A stretch of DNA of 64,000 nucleotides, from contig JAFQGK010000018.1 in assembly GCA_017398335.1 (NCBI GenBank), positions 62,001-126,000 of the forward strand, read 5' to 3'. The translations under genes were made by a program, and so were the position numbers. The stretch's first letter is position 1. The number at the start of each line of letters is the position of its first letter. The notes beneath the pieces were generated by a model. That model had not been told where the DNA came from. It did not search any database and saw nothing but the letters and a program-made list of their open reading frames with translations. Of the stretch, positions 15,754 through 23,903 are shown one piece after another. The DNA comes from Bacteroidales bacterium (GTDB taxonomy: Bacteria; Bacteroidota; Bacteroidia; Bacteroidales; UBA932).

Positions 15754-18384
15754 ATGCTGAAAATGAGTTTTAAATATATATTGACAATGATTATTCCGGC
15801 TCTGCTGGCCCTTTCGTCAAGTGCTGCGGATCTGCCCAAAATGGCCAATGACAAGGCTGTGACAAAGGGTAAGCTTCCGAACGGAATGTCATATTATATT
15901 GTAGCCAACCCTTCTGTGAAAGGTATGGCAGATTTTGCACTGGTACAGAAAACAGGAAGAATGACTTCCGATACCATATCCGCTTTAAATCTCGCCAGGG
16001 AGACCTTGGGCAAACTGCCATATGTTGCCGGGGGGATATCTCCCCAGAAATTCTTCATTTCTAATGGCGTGAACCCGGACAGAAACGGCTTCGTCGAGGT
16101 GGGAAAGGATTATACCGTATATCGTTTCTCAAACCTTCTGCTGGCACAGAAGGAATCTCTTCTGGATTCTGCCATAGTAGTGATGATGGGTATGACTGAC
16201 CGGTTGGCCCAGATGTCGGATCCTGAGTGCAGGAAATGGTATTCTGCAGCTGACAATGCCATAATCATTTCCGGGGACTTGGATTCCAAGGCTGTCGCCC
16301 AGAAGCTTAACCTGCTTTCCTATATTACTCCTGCGTCAGAATCATTGCAGAGACCAGCTTATGAGTGGGTCCCGGCAGATTCGGCACGTTTTAGTGTCTG
16401 CAGAGACTCTTCTGCTGTGTTCTCGGAAGTCCGGTTCAGTTGGGCTGCCCCGAGAGTTCCTGATAATTTCATCTGTACGATTCAGCCGTTCATACAGAAA
16501 ATGTATGTCGCTCAGCTTGGAGAGATAGCTGTGATGCGTATCAGGAAGAGACTTGAGCAGGATGCAATTCCGTGTGCATCTGTTTCATACAGACATTATC
16601 CGAGCTCCGAAGGTGCCGGTGATGAGACATTTACTATAAGTCTGGTACTGGAGGACAGTCATATGAAGGACGCTTTGGCTGTTGTATCGGAGACCTTGTC
16701 TTCTCTTGAAACATCAGGGGCAGGAACTGAGGAACTGGAGATTGTCCGCAGGAGGCGGATCCGTACTTTAGGTGACAGAGTGACAGATCCGGTAAAATCG
16801 AACAGGCGTTATGTAGACCTTTGTATCAGATCCTTTCTTTATGGTGCACCGGTGGCATCTGATTCGGATATTCTGAAAGTATATACTTCACGCGCAGTGG
16901 CTCCGGATACGGAGCAGGCACTGTTCAGAGAGGTTACTGATGCTCTGCTGGATCCGGAAAAGAATCTTTCCGTTACCTGCCGTACAAAAGAAGAACTTAC
17001 GGCAGATCAGGTGTCGGCCATAATTGATGAAGCATGGAGCAGAGGCAAGGAATTGCAGGCTCCGGCAGCAATAATGGTCAGCGATACGTTGTACAGTATC
17101 TCGCCATCTCCGAAAGTCAGTGTCAAGTCTCCGAAGAAGGACCCGATGTCCGGAGGTCTGGTATGGACTTTTTCAAATGGATTCAAGGTCGTTTACAGGA
17201 ATATGGCCACTTCAGGTAAGATTTATTGGTCTATGGGACTGAATTCCGGTTTCGGTAATATTGAGGATCTTGAAAGGGGGGAAGGTGCGTTTGTCGGCGA
17301 CCTGCTGTGGCAATACAGAATTGCCGGAATGAAGGGAGAAGATTTTCGTAAATTTCTGGAACTTAATGATATAGAGATGAGTGCGCGCGTGAGTCTGTCG
17401 GCAACGGCACTGAGTGGTACAGTGCAGAAGGAGGATGTCAGACTGTTGCTCAGGGTGCTGACAGCTGTGGCCAATGAGCGTGAACCGGATCCTGAGGCCT
17501 ATGCCGCCTATATGAGAAACGAGAATATGCGTCTCAAGGCTTCTGCAGGCACTAATGAGGACCGTAAAGTTGTTATTGACAGCCTTATGTGCCCGGATTA
17601 CAACTATTCTTCGATAAAGTCTTCAGGAAAACTTACGGATAATCTTGCAGAGAAGGCAGACCGTTTCTATGATGATTGTTTTTCCCGGATGAACGATGGT
17701 GTTCTGGTTGTCGTAGGTGATATAGACGAGACTGAACTGAAAAAGGAACTCCTTATGAGAGTCGGTTCGTTCCGGACACAGAAATCAGCTTTCTACCGTC
17801 CTGCCGTAAACTACCAGCCGGTTTCGGGATGGTCTACTCACATTGATGCCGGAAATGAAAACAGCGTATATCTGGCACTTTCTGTACCTATGCCTCTTAC
17901 CGCAGAGAATAAGATGGCTTCTCAGATAGCTTCAAATGTACTCAGGAACAGAATATCCTCTGCTCTGGAGGATGCGGGCATGTATGTCGGTCTGCATTCG
18001 AATACCAGGACAAGCCCCCAGGAGAGATTCAATGTAATGATATACATCAAGGAGGCTTCTGAAGATGGTTTTGCTGAGCAAAGGACAGCAGATCCTCTGG
18101 AGGCCCTGAGGGCTGTCCGCTCGACTCTTCGTGATCTGGAGACAGCAGATATCTCCGATGCTGTTATCAAGGCATATAAGGAGTGGCTGAAGAACGACAT
18201 TGCCTACAGGCAGAAGGATCCTCGTTACTGGACGTCAGCAATATCTATGCGTTATCTCGAAGGAAAGGATTTTACTACAGGCTATAAAGTCAAGATAGAT
18301 GCTGTCACAGCTGATAAGGTAAGGCAGATTCTGGTTTCTCTGAACAACGCAAGTAAAGTTGAATATATAATAACAAGAAAATGA
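15754..18384 (+). CDS. M16-like peptidase-fold protein, apparently inactive
   Basis: 876 residues with a signal sequence (about 1-25) and the M16 opening GKLPNGMSYYIVANPSVKGMADFALVQKTG. Active M16 enzymes then carry HxxEH in a helix; here the equivalent helix reads ALNLARETLGKLP, with no His pair, so zinc binding is lost. Two M16 halves are visible: the second begins near WTFSNGFKVVYRNMATSGKIYWSMGLNSGFG. The protein is therefore likely a non-catalytic partner or chaperone, as in heterodimeric M16B systems, although its partner is not in this window. The start at 15754 or 15763 is equally possible. It overlaps the next gene by ATGA. Confidence 0.8.
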   Translation: MLKMSFKYILTMIIPALLALSSSAADLPKMANDKAVTKGKLPNGMSYYIVANPSVKGMADFALVQKTGRMTSDTISALNLARETLGKLPYVAGGISPQKFFISNGVNPDRNGFVEVGKDYTVYRFSNLLLAQKESLLDSAIVVMMGMTDRLAQMSDPECRKWYSAADNAIIISGDLDSKAVAQKLNLLSYITPASESLQRPAYEWVPADSARFSVCRDSSAVFSEVRFSWAAPRVPDNFICTIQPFIQKMYVAQLGEIAVMRIRKRLEQDAIPCASVSYRHYPSSEGAGDETFTISLVLEDSHMKDALAVVSETLSSLETSGAGTEELEIVRRRRIRTLGDRVTDPVKSNRRYVDLCIRSFLYGAPVASDSDILKVYTSRAVAPDTEQALFREVTDALLDPEKNLSVTCRTKEELTADQVSAIIDEAWSRGKELQAPAAIMVSDTLYSISPSPKVSVKSPKKDPMSGGLVWTFSNGFKVVYRNMATSGKIYWSMGLNSGFGNIEDLERGEGAFVGDLLWQYRIAGMKGEDFRKFLELNDIEMSARVSLSATALSGTVQKEDVRLLLRVLTAVANEREPDPEAYAAYMRNENMRLKASAGTNEDRKVVIDSLMCPDYNYSSIKSSGKLTDNLAEKADRFYDDCFSRMNDGVLVVVGDIDETELKKELLMRVGSFRTQKSAFYRPAVNYQPVSGWSTHIDAGNENSVYLALSVPMPLTAENKMASQIASNVLRNRISSALEDAGMYVGLHSNTRTSPQERFNVMIYIKEASEDGFAEQRTADPLEALRAVRSTLRDLETADISDAVIKAYKEWLKNDIAYRQKDPRYWTSAISMRYLEGKDFTTGYKVKIDAVTADKVRQILVSLNNASKVEYIITRK

Positions 18385-18977
18385 GACACGGTACCATCAT
18401 CCAGATTGACGATTGTCTTGTGTCAGAAGAAGTTCTGACTGAATATTTTGCGTGCGACTATGAAAAGTGCAAGGGCTGTTGCTGTGTGATCGGTGACAGC
18501 GGTGCTCCGATGGAGGAATGTGAGGCGGAAGCGATAGAGAAGAATTATCATATATTCTCTCCGATCATGTCCGAGGAGGGGCGTAAGGCAGTGGCAGACA
18601 AAGGTTTCTATGAAATTGACATGGACGGGGACATGGTGACTCCGCTGGTTCCGGGCAGCGAAGAGTGTGCGTATACCCTCTTCGATGAAGATGGCAACTG
18701 CTTCTGTTCTATGGAGAGATGCTGGTTTCAGGGAAAAGGTGACTTCCGTAAGCCTATCTCATGCTGGCTTTATCCTATCCGCATAACCCCGTTGAGCAAC
18801 GGAACACGTGCCTTGAACCTTCACCGCTGGCATATCTGTCAGGATGCTTTTGCCAAAGGTAAAAAAGAAAAGGTCCGCGTATATGAATTCTTACGCGAAC
18901 CTATCGAACGTTATTTCGGCGAGGAGTTCTACTCGGCCTTGTCAGAGGCAGCCAAGATGCTTAATGCAGATTCGTAG
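18381..18977 (+). CDS. DUF3109 family protein (Cys-rich, YkgJ-like)
   Basis: 198 residues. Clustered cysteines typical of DUF3109: CDYEKCKGCCCVIGDSG at the N-terminus, later CAYTL, CFCSMERCWFQG and SCWLYPIRI, then HRWHICQDAF. The arrangement suggests a bound zinc or iron-sulfur centre. The function of the family is unknown. The start codon overlaps the stop of the M16-like gene (ATGA), so it is translationally coupled. Its last 49 bases overlap the convergent DUF2007 gene. Confidence 0.85.
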   Translation: MRHGTIIQIDDCLVSEEVLTEYFACDYEKCKGCCCVIGDSGAPMEECEAEAIEKNYHIFSPIMSEEGRKAVADKGFYEIDMDGDMVTPLVPGSEECAYTLFDEDGNCFCSMERCWFQGKGDFRKPISCWLYPIRITPLSNGTRALNLHRWHICQDAFAKGKKEKVRVYEFLREPIERYFGEEFYSALSEAAKMLNADS

Positions 18978-19147
18978 TCTGCAGCATTGACTTTCAGCGA
19001 AATATCCTGCTCACTCATGTTGAGCGAAGGATATGGTGACACTGCTCCGAACACTTCGGCCTTGATGCCGCTGGATTCGAGCAGGCCTTGAGCGATGCTG
19101 GCCCTCATAGGGTCTGCAAAATTCGCAACTGTCTTCAACTCTTCCAT
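18929..19147 (-). CDS. DUF2007 domain protein
   Basis: 72 residues matching the small DUF2007 (putative signal-transducing, PII-like fold) family: LKTVANFADPMRASIAQGLLESSGIKAEV, then a central loop and LKVNAADYESALSIL. Members bind or deliver a conserved pair of residues at protein ends but the function is unknown. The 3' end overlaps the convergent DUF3109 gene by 49 bases, which is unusual enough to mean both C-termini are constrained. Confidence 0.8.
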   Translation of the reverse strand: MEELKTVANFADPMRASIAQGLLESSGIKAEVFGAVSPYPSLNMSEQDISLKVNAADYESALSILAASDKAE

Positions 19148-19177
19148 AATCCGGATTTTTAAATGTATATAATGGCC

Positions 19178-19651
19178 TTACTCAGGCTGTCCGTTTCTTA
19201 AAAAACGGGTTTCAAGACCGGCAGCCAGACGTAACAGATCCTTTCTCAAGCCTTCCATGGTGAAGCCTTCGGCATTCCATCTGAAGGTCACTCTGTCCTC
19301 ATACATTTTCGAGAGCTTTCCGGCAAGGGAGCGTACTCTGAATGTCATGCCTTCTGATGTGTCGCTTTCAAGCTCATACCTGCGCTCTTTCATGAACTCT
19401 GTTATCTCATCTTTGACAGAGTCTCTTGGAGCATCGGTGTCCACCTGCCTGGTAATGAATGCCAGATTCGGGTATACAGCAGCGACCAATGCAAAAAATA
19501 TGGCAATCTTCCACAGATCCTCATATCCGTTTTCAAAAACAGCATTGATGTCTGCCTCAACGATCCCGACAAGTATCAGAGCGAGGATGATGGCTGTTGC
19601 AAAGAATGCAAAATAGAAGAAATACTTTATGGCTCTAATCAGATATTTCAT
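19178..19651 (-). CDS. Two-span membrane protein of unknown function
   Basis: 157 residues from ATG 19651. Two hydrophobic helices (about 8-32 and 50-70, the second IAIFFALVAAVYPNLAFI) and then a soluble C-terminal domain of alternating charge (VTFRWNAEGFTMEGLRKDLLRLAAGLETRF). I do not recognise the family. It is 30 bases upstream of the DUF2007 gene on the same strand, so the two are probably co-transcribed. A TATATTTG element (minus strand, 19689-19696) precedes it. Confidence 0.7.
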   Translation of the reverse strand: MKYLIRAIKYFFYFAFFATAIILALILVGIVEADINAVFENGYEDLWKIAIFFALVAAVYPNLAFITRQVDTDAPRDSVKDEITEFMKERRYELESDTSEGMTFRVRSLAGKLSKMYEDRVTFRWNAEGFTMEGLRKDLLRLAAGLETRFLRNGQPE

Positions 19652-19688
19652 AGCATAAAATTTGTAGTTTGCGTTTTCTGTATTCACA

Positions 19689-19724
19689 CAAATATAGCAA
19701 AAATCTTAGATTTTCTTATCTTTG
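19689..19724. promoter_or_regulatory. Divergent promoter pair
   Basis: TATATTTG on the minus strand (19689-19696) faces the two-span membrane gene, and TATCTTTG on the plus strand (19717-19724) faces the coiled-coil gene at 19765. Both fit TAnnTTTG. Confidence 0.5.
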
Positions 19725-19764
19725 CGCCTTTAAGGACAATATATAAATCAAAAAATATAATTTT

Positions 19765-20628
19765 ATGGAAGAGAAGAACTTGAAAAACGTGATGTATGCA
19801 CTGGTGGCTGTCGCCGTCGTACTTGCCGGTACCCTTGCATACATATGGTATCAGAAGACCTCTCTTGTAAATGAGCTTACAATTGATAAAGAGAACCTTA
19901 CCAGAGAGATGATAGAGCTTCAGAATGATTACGCAACGCTTTCATCTGATTATGATACAATCAATTCCCAGCTGGATTCATCACGTGAGGAGGTGTCGCA
20001 GCTGATTGAAAGAATCAAGAAGACCGAGGCTACCAACAGGAGCATGATGAGAAAGTACGAGAAGGAGCTAGGTACCCTCAGAAGTATAATGAAGACATAT
20101 ATCGTACAAATCGACTCACTGAATACTCTCAACAAGAGGCTGACGGCTGATGCTGCAGCTGCGCGTAGGGAAGCGGCAGAAAGCAGGAAGCATTCAGAGA
20201 AGCTCAGCAAGGAGGTTGAGGAGCTTACAGGACAGGTGGCGGCAGGATCTGTCATCAAGGCACGCGGTCTGAAGCTTGAGGCCTATAATTCTTCAGACAA
20301 GGTGACGGACAGAAGCAGCAGGGTTACATATATGATCGCTACGCTTATCCTCAGCGAGAACGACCTTGCGCCTAAGGGCCCGGTAAGAGTCTACATAAGA
20401 GTCAAGAGCCCGGATGGAATTCTTCTTGTGAACAGCAGTCAGAAGACGTTTGAAGTAAATGGCGAGCCGCTCATATGCTCTGCTTCCCGTGAGGTGGACT
20501 ATCAGGGCAAGGATGTCGAACTCGGCATTTATCTTAACGAGATTCCTGAATTTGTCAAAGGTATATATACCATCGAGGCATATACCGCTCAGGGCAAGGT
20601 GGGATCAGCTGAACTGATGCTCAGATAA
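19765..20628 (+). CDS. Membrane-anchored coiled-coil protein
   Basis: 287 residues. A single N-terminal membrane span (VMYALVAVAVVLAGTLAYIWY, about 9-29) is followed by a long coiled coil (about 30-155, with heptad-like Leu/Ile spacing in TREMIELQNDYATLSSDYDTINSQ and LNKRLTADAAAARREAAES) and a C-terminal beta-rich domain (about 165-287, ending GIYTIEAYTAQGKVGSAELMLR). Family not recognised. Topology suggests a periplasmic spacer carrying a binding domain. hemW follows after 8 bases. Confidence 0.75.
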   Translation: MEEKNLKNVMYALVAVAVVLAGTLAYIWYQKTSLVNELTIDKENLTREMIELQNDYATLSSDYDTINSQLDSSREEVSQLIERIKKTEATNRSMMRKYEKELGTLRSIMKTYIVQIDSLNTLNKRLTADAAAARREAAESRKHSEKLSKEVEELTGQVAAGSVIKARGLKLEAYNSSDKVTDRSSRVTYMIATLILSENDLAPKGPVRVYIRVKSPDGILLVNSSQKTFEVNGEPLICSASREVDYQGKDVELGIYLNEIPEFVKGIYTIEAYTAQGKVGSAELMLR

Positions 20629-20636
20629 TTCCGGTT

Positions 20637-21809
20637 GTGATTTACGTCCACATCCCTTTCTGCAGGAGTTTCTGCACATATTGTGATTTCTACTCGGAAA
20701 TCGCCTCATCTTCGTGCAGAAGCAGAGAAAGCCTTGACACTTATATCAAGGCTCTGTGTAGAGAAGTGGAATTGCGGTCAGCAGAAATCAGGGAGAATCT
20801 GGTGACCCCGGGAGCAGTAAATACGCTGTATATAGGAGGCGGCACCCCATCGGTGCTGCCCCTTTCTGTATTCAGAGACCTGCTTGAAGCCCTGCATAAT
20901 GTCGGAGTCGGAAAATCATTCAGGGAATTTACAGTGGAAGTCAACCCGGATGATATCGTTGAGAAGGGGCATAGTTATGTTGAGGGTCTGCTGGACATGG
21001 GTGTAAGCAGGATAAGTATGGGAGTCCAGTCGTTTGACGATGGCATCCTGAAGTGGATGAACCGCCGTCATGATGCAGATGCAGCTGTGAAGGCGTATCG
21101 GATTCTGGAAGAAGCCAGCATGGAAAATATAAGCATAGATCTGATCTTCGGCCTTCCGCAGTTGTCGGATACCCTTTGGCAGGAAACGTTGGAAAAGGCT
21201 CTGACAATATCTTCCAAAGGCAACCTTCCGAAACATATTTCCTCTTATCAGCTTTCTGTCGAACCCGGCAGCGCCCTCGCACAGCTTATGGAACAGGGGA
21301 AATGGGCGGAAGCGTCGGAGGAACTATGTTCAAGGCAGTACGACCGGCTTTGCGCCAGTCTGAAGACGGCCGGCTATCATCATTATGAGATATCCAACTT
21401 TGCACTTCCAGGTTATGAGGCTGTCCATAATTCCGCTTATTGGAACCATGTGCCATATGTCGGACTCGGGCCGGGGGCGCACAGCTTTGTCGTCAGGGAT
21501 GATACCTATGTCCGCAGATGGAACAATCCTGACCTGAATGGATATCTTAAAGCGGTCAATAAGGGCGATATGTCCTTGGCAAGCGGCTCGGAGAACCTTT
21601 CCGAAGAACAGATCGTCATGGAGAAAATCATGCTGGGGTTGCGCACATCTTCCGGTGTAAGCAAATCTCTGCTTATGGGAGCCTGCTCTCCTCAAAATGT
21701 GCTTTCGGCTATCTCTGACGGTGATTTGGAGAGTGTGGGAAATGACGGCCTGCGTATTCCTGAAAGTCGTTTTTTTGTTTCGGATGCAATAATAATGTCT
21801 ATTATCTGA
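20637..21809 (+). CDS. hemW: Radical SAM protein HemW (heme chaperone-like)
   Basis: 390 residues with the HemW-type start IYVHIPFCRSFCTYCDFYS, giving the CxxxCxxC cluster motif plus the extra HemW Cys. Further motifs: YIGGGTPSVLP, EVNPDDIVE, GVSRISMGVQSF, DLIFGLPQ, YEISNFA. Formerly annotated as oxygen-independent coproporphyrinogen oxidase, HemW homologues lacking the HemN-specific residues act in heme handling. The start codon is GTG (20637), eight bases after the coiled-coil gene; no better ATG exists before the Fe-S motif. Confidence 0.9.
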   Translation: MIYVHIPFCRSFCTYCDFYSEIASSSCRSRESLDTYIKALCREVELRSAEIRENLVTPGAVNTLYIGGGTPSVLPLSVFRDLLEALHNVGVGKSFREFTVEVNPDDIVEKGHSYVEGLLDMGVSRISMGVQSFDDGILKWMNRRHDADAAVKAYRILEEASMENISIDLIFGLPQLSDTLWQETLEKALTISSKGNLPKHISSYQLSVEPGSALAQLMEQGKWAEASEELCSRQYDRLCASLKTAGYHHYEISNFALPGYEAVHNSAYWNHVPYVGLGPGAHSFVVRDDTYVRRWNNPDLNGYLKAVNKGDMSLASGSENLSEEQIVMEKIMLGLRTSSGVSKSLLMGACSPQNVLSAISDGDLESVGNDGLRIPESRFFVSDAIIMSII

Positions 21810-21817
21810 TAAAAGTC

Positions 21818-23620
21818 ATGTCAATAAGTTACACATCCAGAATAGAAGCCCTTCGTGAACTTATGAAGTCAAAGGGCTGGGATGCAGTGGTGATCTGTGG
21901 TACGGATCCTCATTCAAGCGAATATCCGGCTTCACGATGGAAGCAGGTGGAATGGCTTACCGGTTTTACAGGTGAGGCCGGTGATGTCGTCATAACGGCA
22001 ACAGAAGCGGGCCTATGGACAGATTCCCGATATTTCATCCAGGCTGAATCTCAATTGGCGGGTACGGGCGTCGTTCTGCATAAGACTCGCCAGCCGGACT
22101 CTGTCTACATTCCTCAGTGGCTATCGGAAAAAGGTCTGAGAACGATTGCTGTTGATGGTCTGTGCTTGTCAGTGGATTTTGCCGAGGCTATAGAAACTGC
22201 CTCTGCCGGCTCTGAACTTGTTGAAGTCCCGGATATCCTGTCTGCGATCTGGACAGATCGTCCGGATATTCCGGTCACTCCGATAGTGACTCTGGATGTT
22301 GAATGCTTCGGTGGAGAGCAACGTCAGGATAAGATCGCCTGGCTCCGTGGATGGATGCTTCAGCATGAATGCTCCCATATGCTCCTGTCTTCATTGGATG
22401 AGATTGCGTGGATGTTGAATGTCCGTGGCAATGATATAGAATATAATCCTTTGGTAATCTCGTATCTCCTTGTAAGTCAGGAAGAAGTGCGATGGTTTGT
22501 CAGGAAGGAGGTCGAGCATCCGGACCCTGATACGGAGGATAGCTTTGCCGAGTTGGAAGCAGATGACATCATTATTGATGATTATACTGCTCTGGAGGAT
22601 GCTCTTTCTGTAATCTCTGAAGATCCGGAAACCAGACTGTTTATAGACCCGTCTACGCTGAATCATCATATATCTTCGCATATTTCAAATATTTTCGAGC
22701 GGGAATCTGTAATCAACGGCAGATCTCCTGTAATTCTTAGAAAGTCAGTCAGGACAGAAAGCGAAATAAAGAATCTCCGTCAGACATATATTGAAGACGG
22801 AGTGGCTATGGAGTGCTTCCTCTATTGGCTTGACAAGGAGGTTTCAAGCGGGCGTGAAGTCACTGAATGGGAGGCTTCAGAACGGCTGACGGCTTTCAGA
22901 GAGCAGATTCCGGGCTATAGGGGAAACAGTTTCGAGAATATCTCTGCTTACGGCCCGAATGCCGCATTGCCACATTATTCCACTCCTCGTGAAGGTTCTG
23001 CCGTAATCAGACCCAAGGGCCTGTATCTGGTGGATTCGGGAGGGCAATACCTCACGGGAACGACGGACATTACCAGGACAGTTCCTATGGGAGAATGCTC
23101 CGATCTGGAGAAGGAAGACTATACGCTAGTGCTCAAGGGAATGATAGACCTCTCGATGGCTGTATTCCCTAAAGGAACTGCCGGATGTCAGATCGATGCC
23201 ATGGCACGTATGCCTTTATGGCGTGCACGTAGGAATTTCGGTCATGGAACAGGTCATGGCATAGGCTATTGGCTTTGTGTTCACGAGGGACCTCAGGATA
23301 TCAGGCAGAATTTCAATGCTCAGCCTCTTCTTCCGGGAATGGTGACCTCGAACGAGCCCGGACTCTATCGTGAGGGTTGTCACGGAATCAGACATGAGAA
23401 TATTGTCTTATGCCGCGAGGCCGGAACTTCGGAATTCGGCGACTGGCTCTCTTTCGAGACCCTCACCTGCTGTCATATCGACACCTCGGCAGTAATACCT
23501 GAACTCCTTGGTAAAGATGCTCTGGAATGGCTGGATGAATATAACAGCCGGGTGTATGAAACCTTGAGCCCGCTTCTTCCACAGGAGGTCGCAGAATGGC
23601 TGGCCATACGGATAAGTTAA
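21818..23620 (+). CDS. pepP: Aminopeptidase P family (M24B) Xaa-Pro peptidase
   Basis: 600 residues, the length of the three-domain APP1-type enzyme. Two N-terminal creatinase-like domains (about 1-310) precede the pita-bread domain. Metal ligands appear in YLVDSGGQYLTGTTDITRT (two Asp), FGHGTGHGIGYWLCVHE (His), NEPGLYREG (Glu) and RHENIVL (Glu). It removes an N-terminal residue in front of proline, normally with two Mn ions, in the cytoplasm. Starts 8 bases after hemW, so the same transcript is likely. The gene ends the housekeeping region before the signalling locus. Confidence 0.92.
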   Translation: MSISYTSRIEALRELMKSKGWDAVVICGTDPHSSEYPASRWKQVEWLTGFTGEAGDVVITATEAGLWTDSRYFIQAESQLAGTGVVLHKTRQPDSVYIPQWLSEKGLRTIAVDGLCLSVDFAEAIETASAGSELVEVPDILSAIWTDRPDIPVTPIVTLDVECFGGEQRQDKIAWLRGWMLQHECSHMLLSSLDEIAWMLNVRGNDIEYNPLVISYLLVSQEEVRWFVRKEVEHPDPDTEDSFAELEADDIIIDDYTALEDALSVISEDPETRLFIDPSTLNHHISSHISNIFERESVINGRSPVILRKSVRTESEIKNLRQTYIEDGVAMECFLYWLDKEVSSGREVTEWEASERLTAFREQIPGYRGNSFENISAYGPNAALPHYSTPREGSAVIRPKGLYLVDSGGQYLTGTTDITRTVPMGECSDLEKEDYTLVLKGMIDLSMAVFPKGTAGCQIDAMARMPLWRARRNFGHGTGHGIGYWLCVHEGPQDIRQNFNAQPLLPGMVTSNEPGLYREGCHGIRHENIVLCREAGTSEFGDWLSFETLTCCHIDTSAVIPELLGKDALEWLDEYNSRVYETLSPLLPQEVAEWLAIRIS

Positions 23621-23646
23621 AAATAGGATTATAATATACTATTTTC

Positions 23647-23676
23647 TTTGCTTAAATCGTTTTTTTGCTAAATTTG
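23647..23676 (+). promoter_or_regulatory. Near-consensus Bacteroidota promoter upstream of the structured RNA
   Basis: TTTG at 23647-23650 and TAAATTTG at 23669-23676, spaced 18 bases apart: the best -33/-7 pair I see in the window. The start point would be near 23680-23684. It drives the structured RNA and, if that RNA's terminator is read through, the whole array from 23904 onward. No other promoter is visible between 23869 and 23903. Confidence 0.7.
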
Positions 23677-23679
23677 CAT

Positions 23680-23868
23680 ACGAAAAGACGAAGCTTTTCT
23701 TATTTACATATATTGAAAACGATAGTTTTCTTATTGCTAAACTCTAAAATCGCCAAATTTTATGTTCGCAGCAATGAGGAAACCCACACCGTTAGGTGTG
23801 GGCATTTCTTTGCGAATAAGGGTGTTTGGCGATACCTAAGAGTTTAAAGAAATGCCTACGCCTTTTTT
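23680..23868 (+). ncRNA. Structured RNA, possible switchable leader of the signalling operon (or stand-alone ncRNA)
   Basis: An approximately 190-nt gene-free transcript region rich in pairing. One fold is a nested rod: TAAACTCT (23738-23745) with AGAGTTTA (23839-23846), ATCGCCAAA (23749-23757) with TTTGGCGAT (23825-23833), TTCGCA (23765-23770) with TGCGAA (23811-23816), and an apical hairpin CCCACACC (23783-23790) with GGTGTGGG (23795-23802). A competing fold pairs 23795-23811 with 23846-23862 and ends at a T-run. Two small hairpins (GAAAAG/CTTTTC and GAAAAC/GTTTTC) sit at the 5' end. Rod shape and length also resemble 6S-type RNAs, so an independent regulatory RNA is the main alternative. 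Confidence 0.65.
23795..23868 (+). terminator. Terminator with long-range stem, mutually exclusive with the rod fold
   Basis: Arm 23795-23811 pairs with arm 23846-23862 over 17 positions (15 Watson-Crick, two G-U), followed immediately by six T (23863-23868). The left arm shares eight bases with the apical hairpin of the alternative fold, so only one can form. The loop is long (34 bases), which is unusual for a simple terminator. Confidence 0.55.
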
Positions 23869-23903
23869 ATTATTCATATATGTAAATATTAAAAACTTCT
23901 TGT

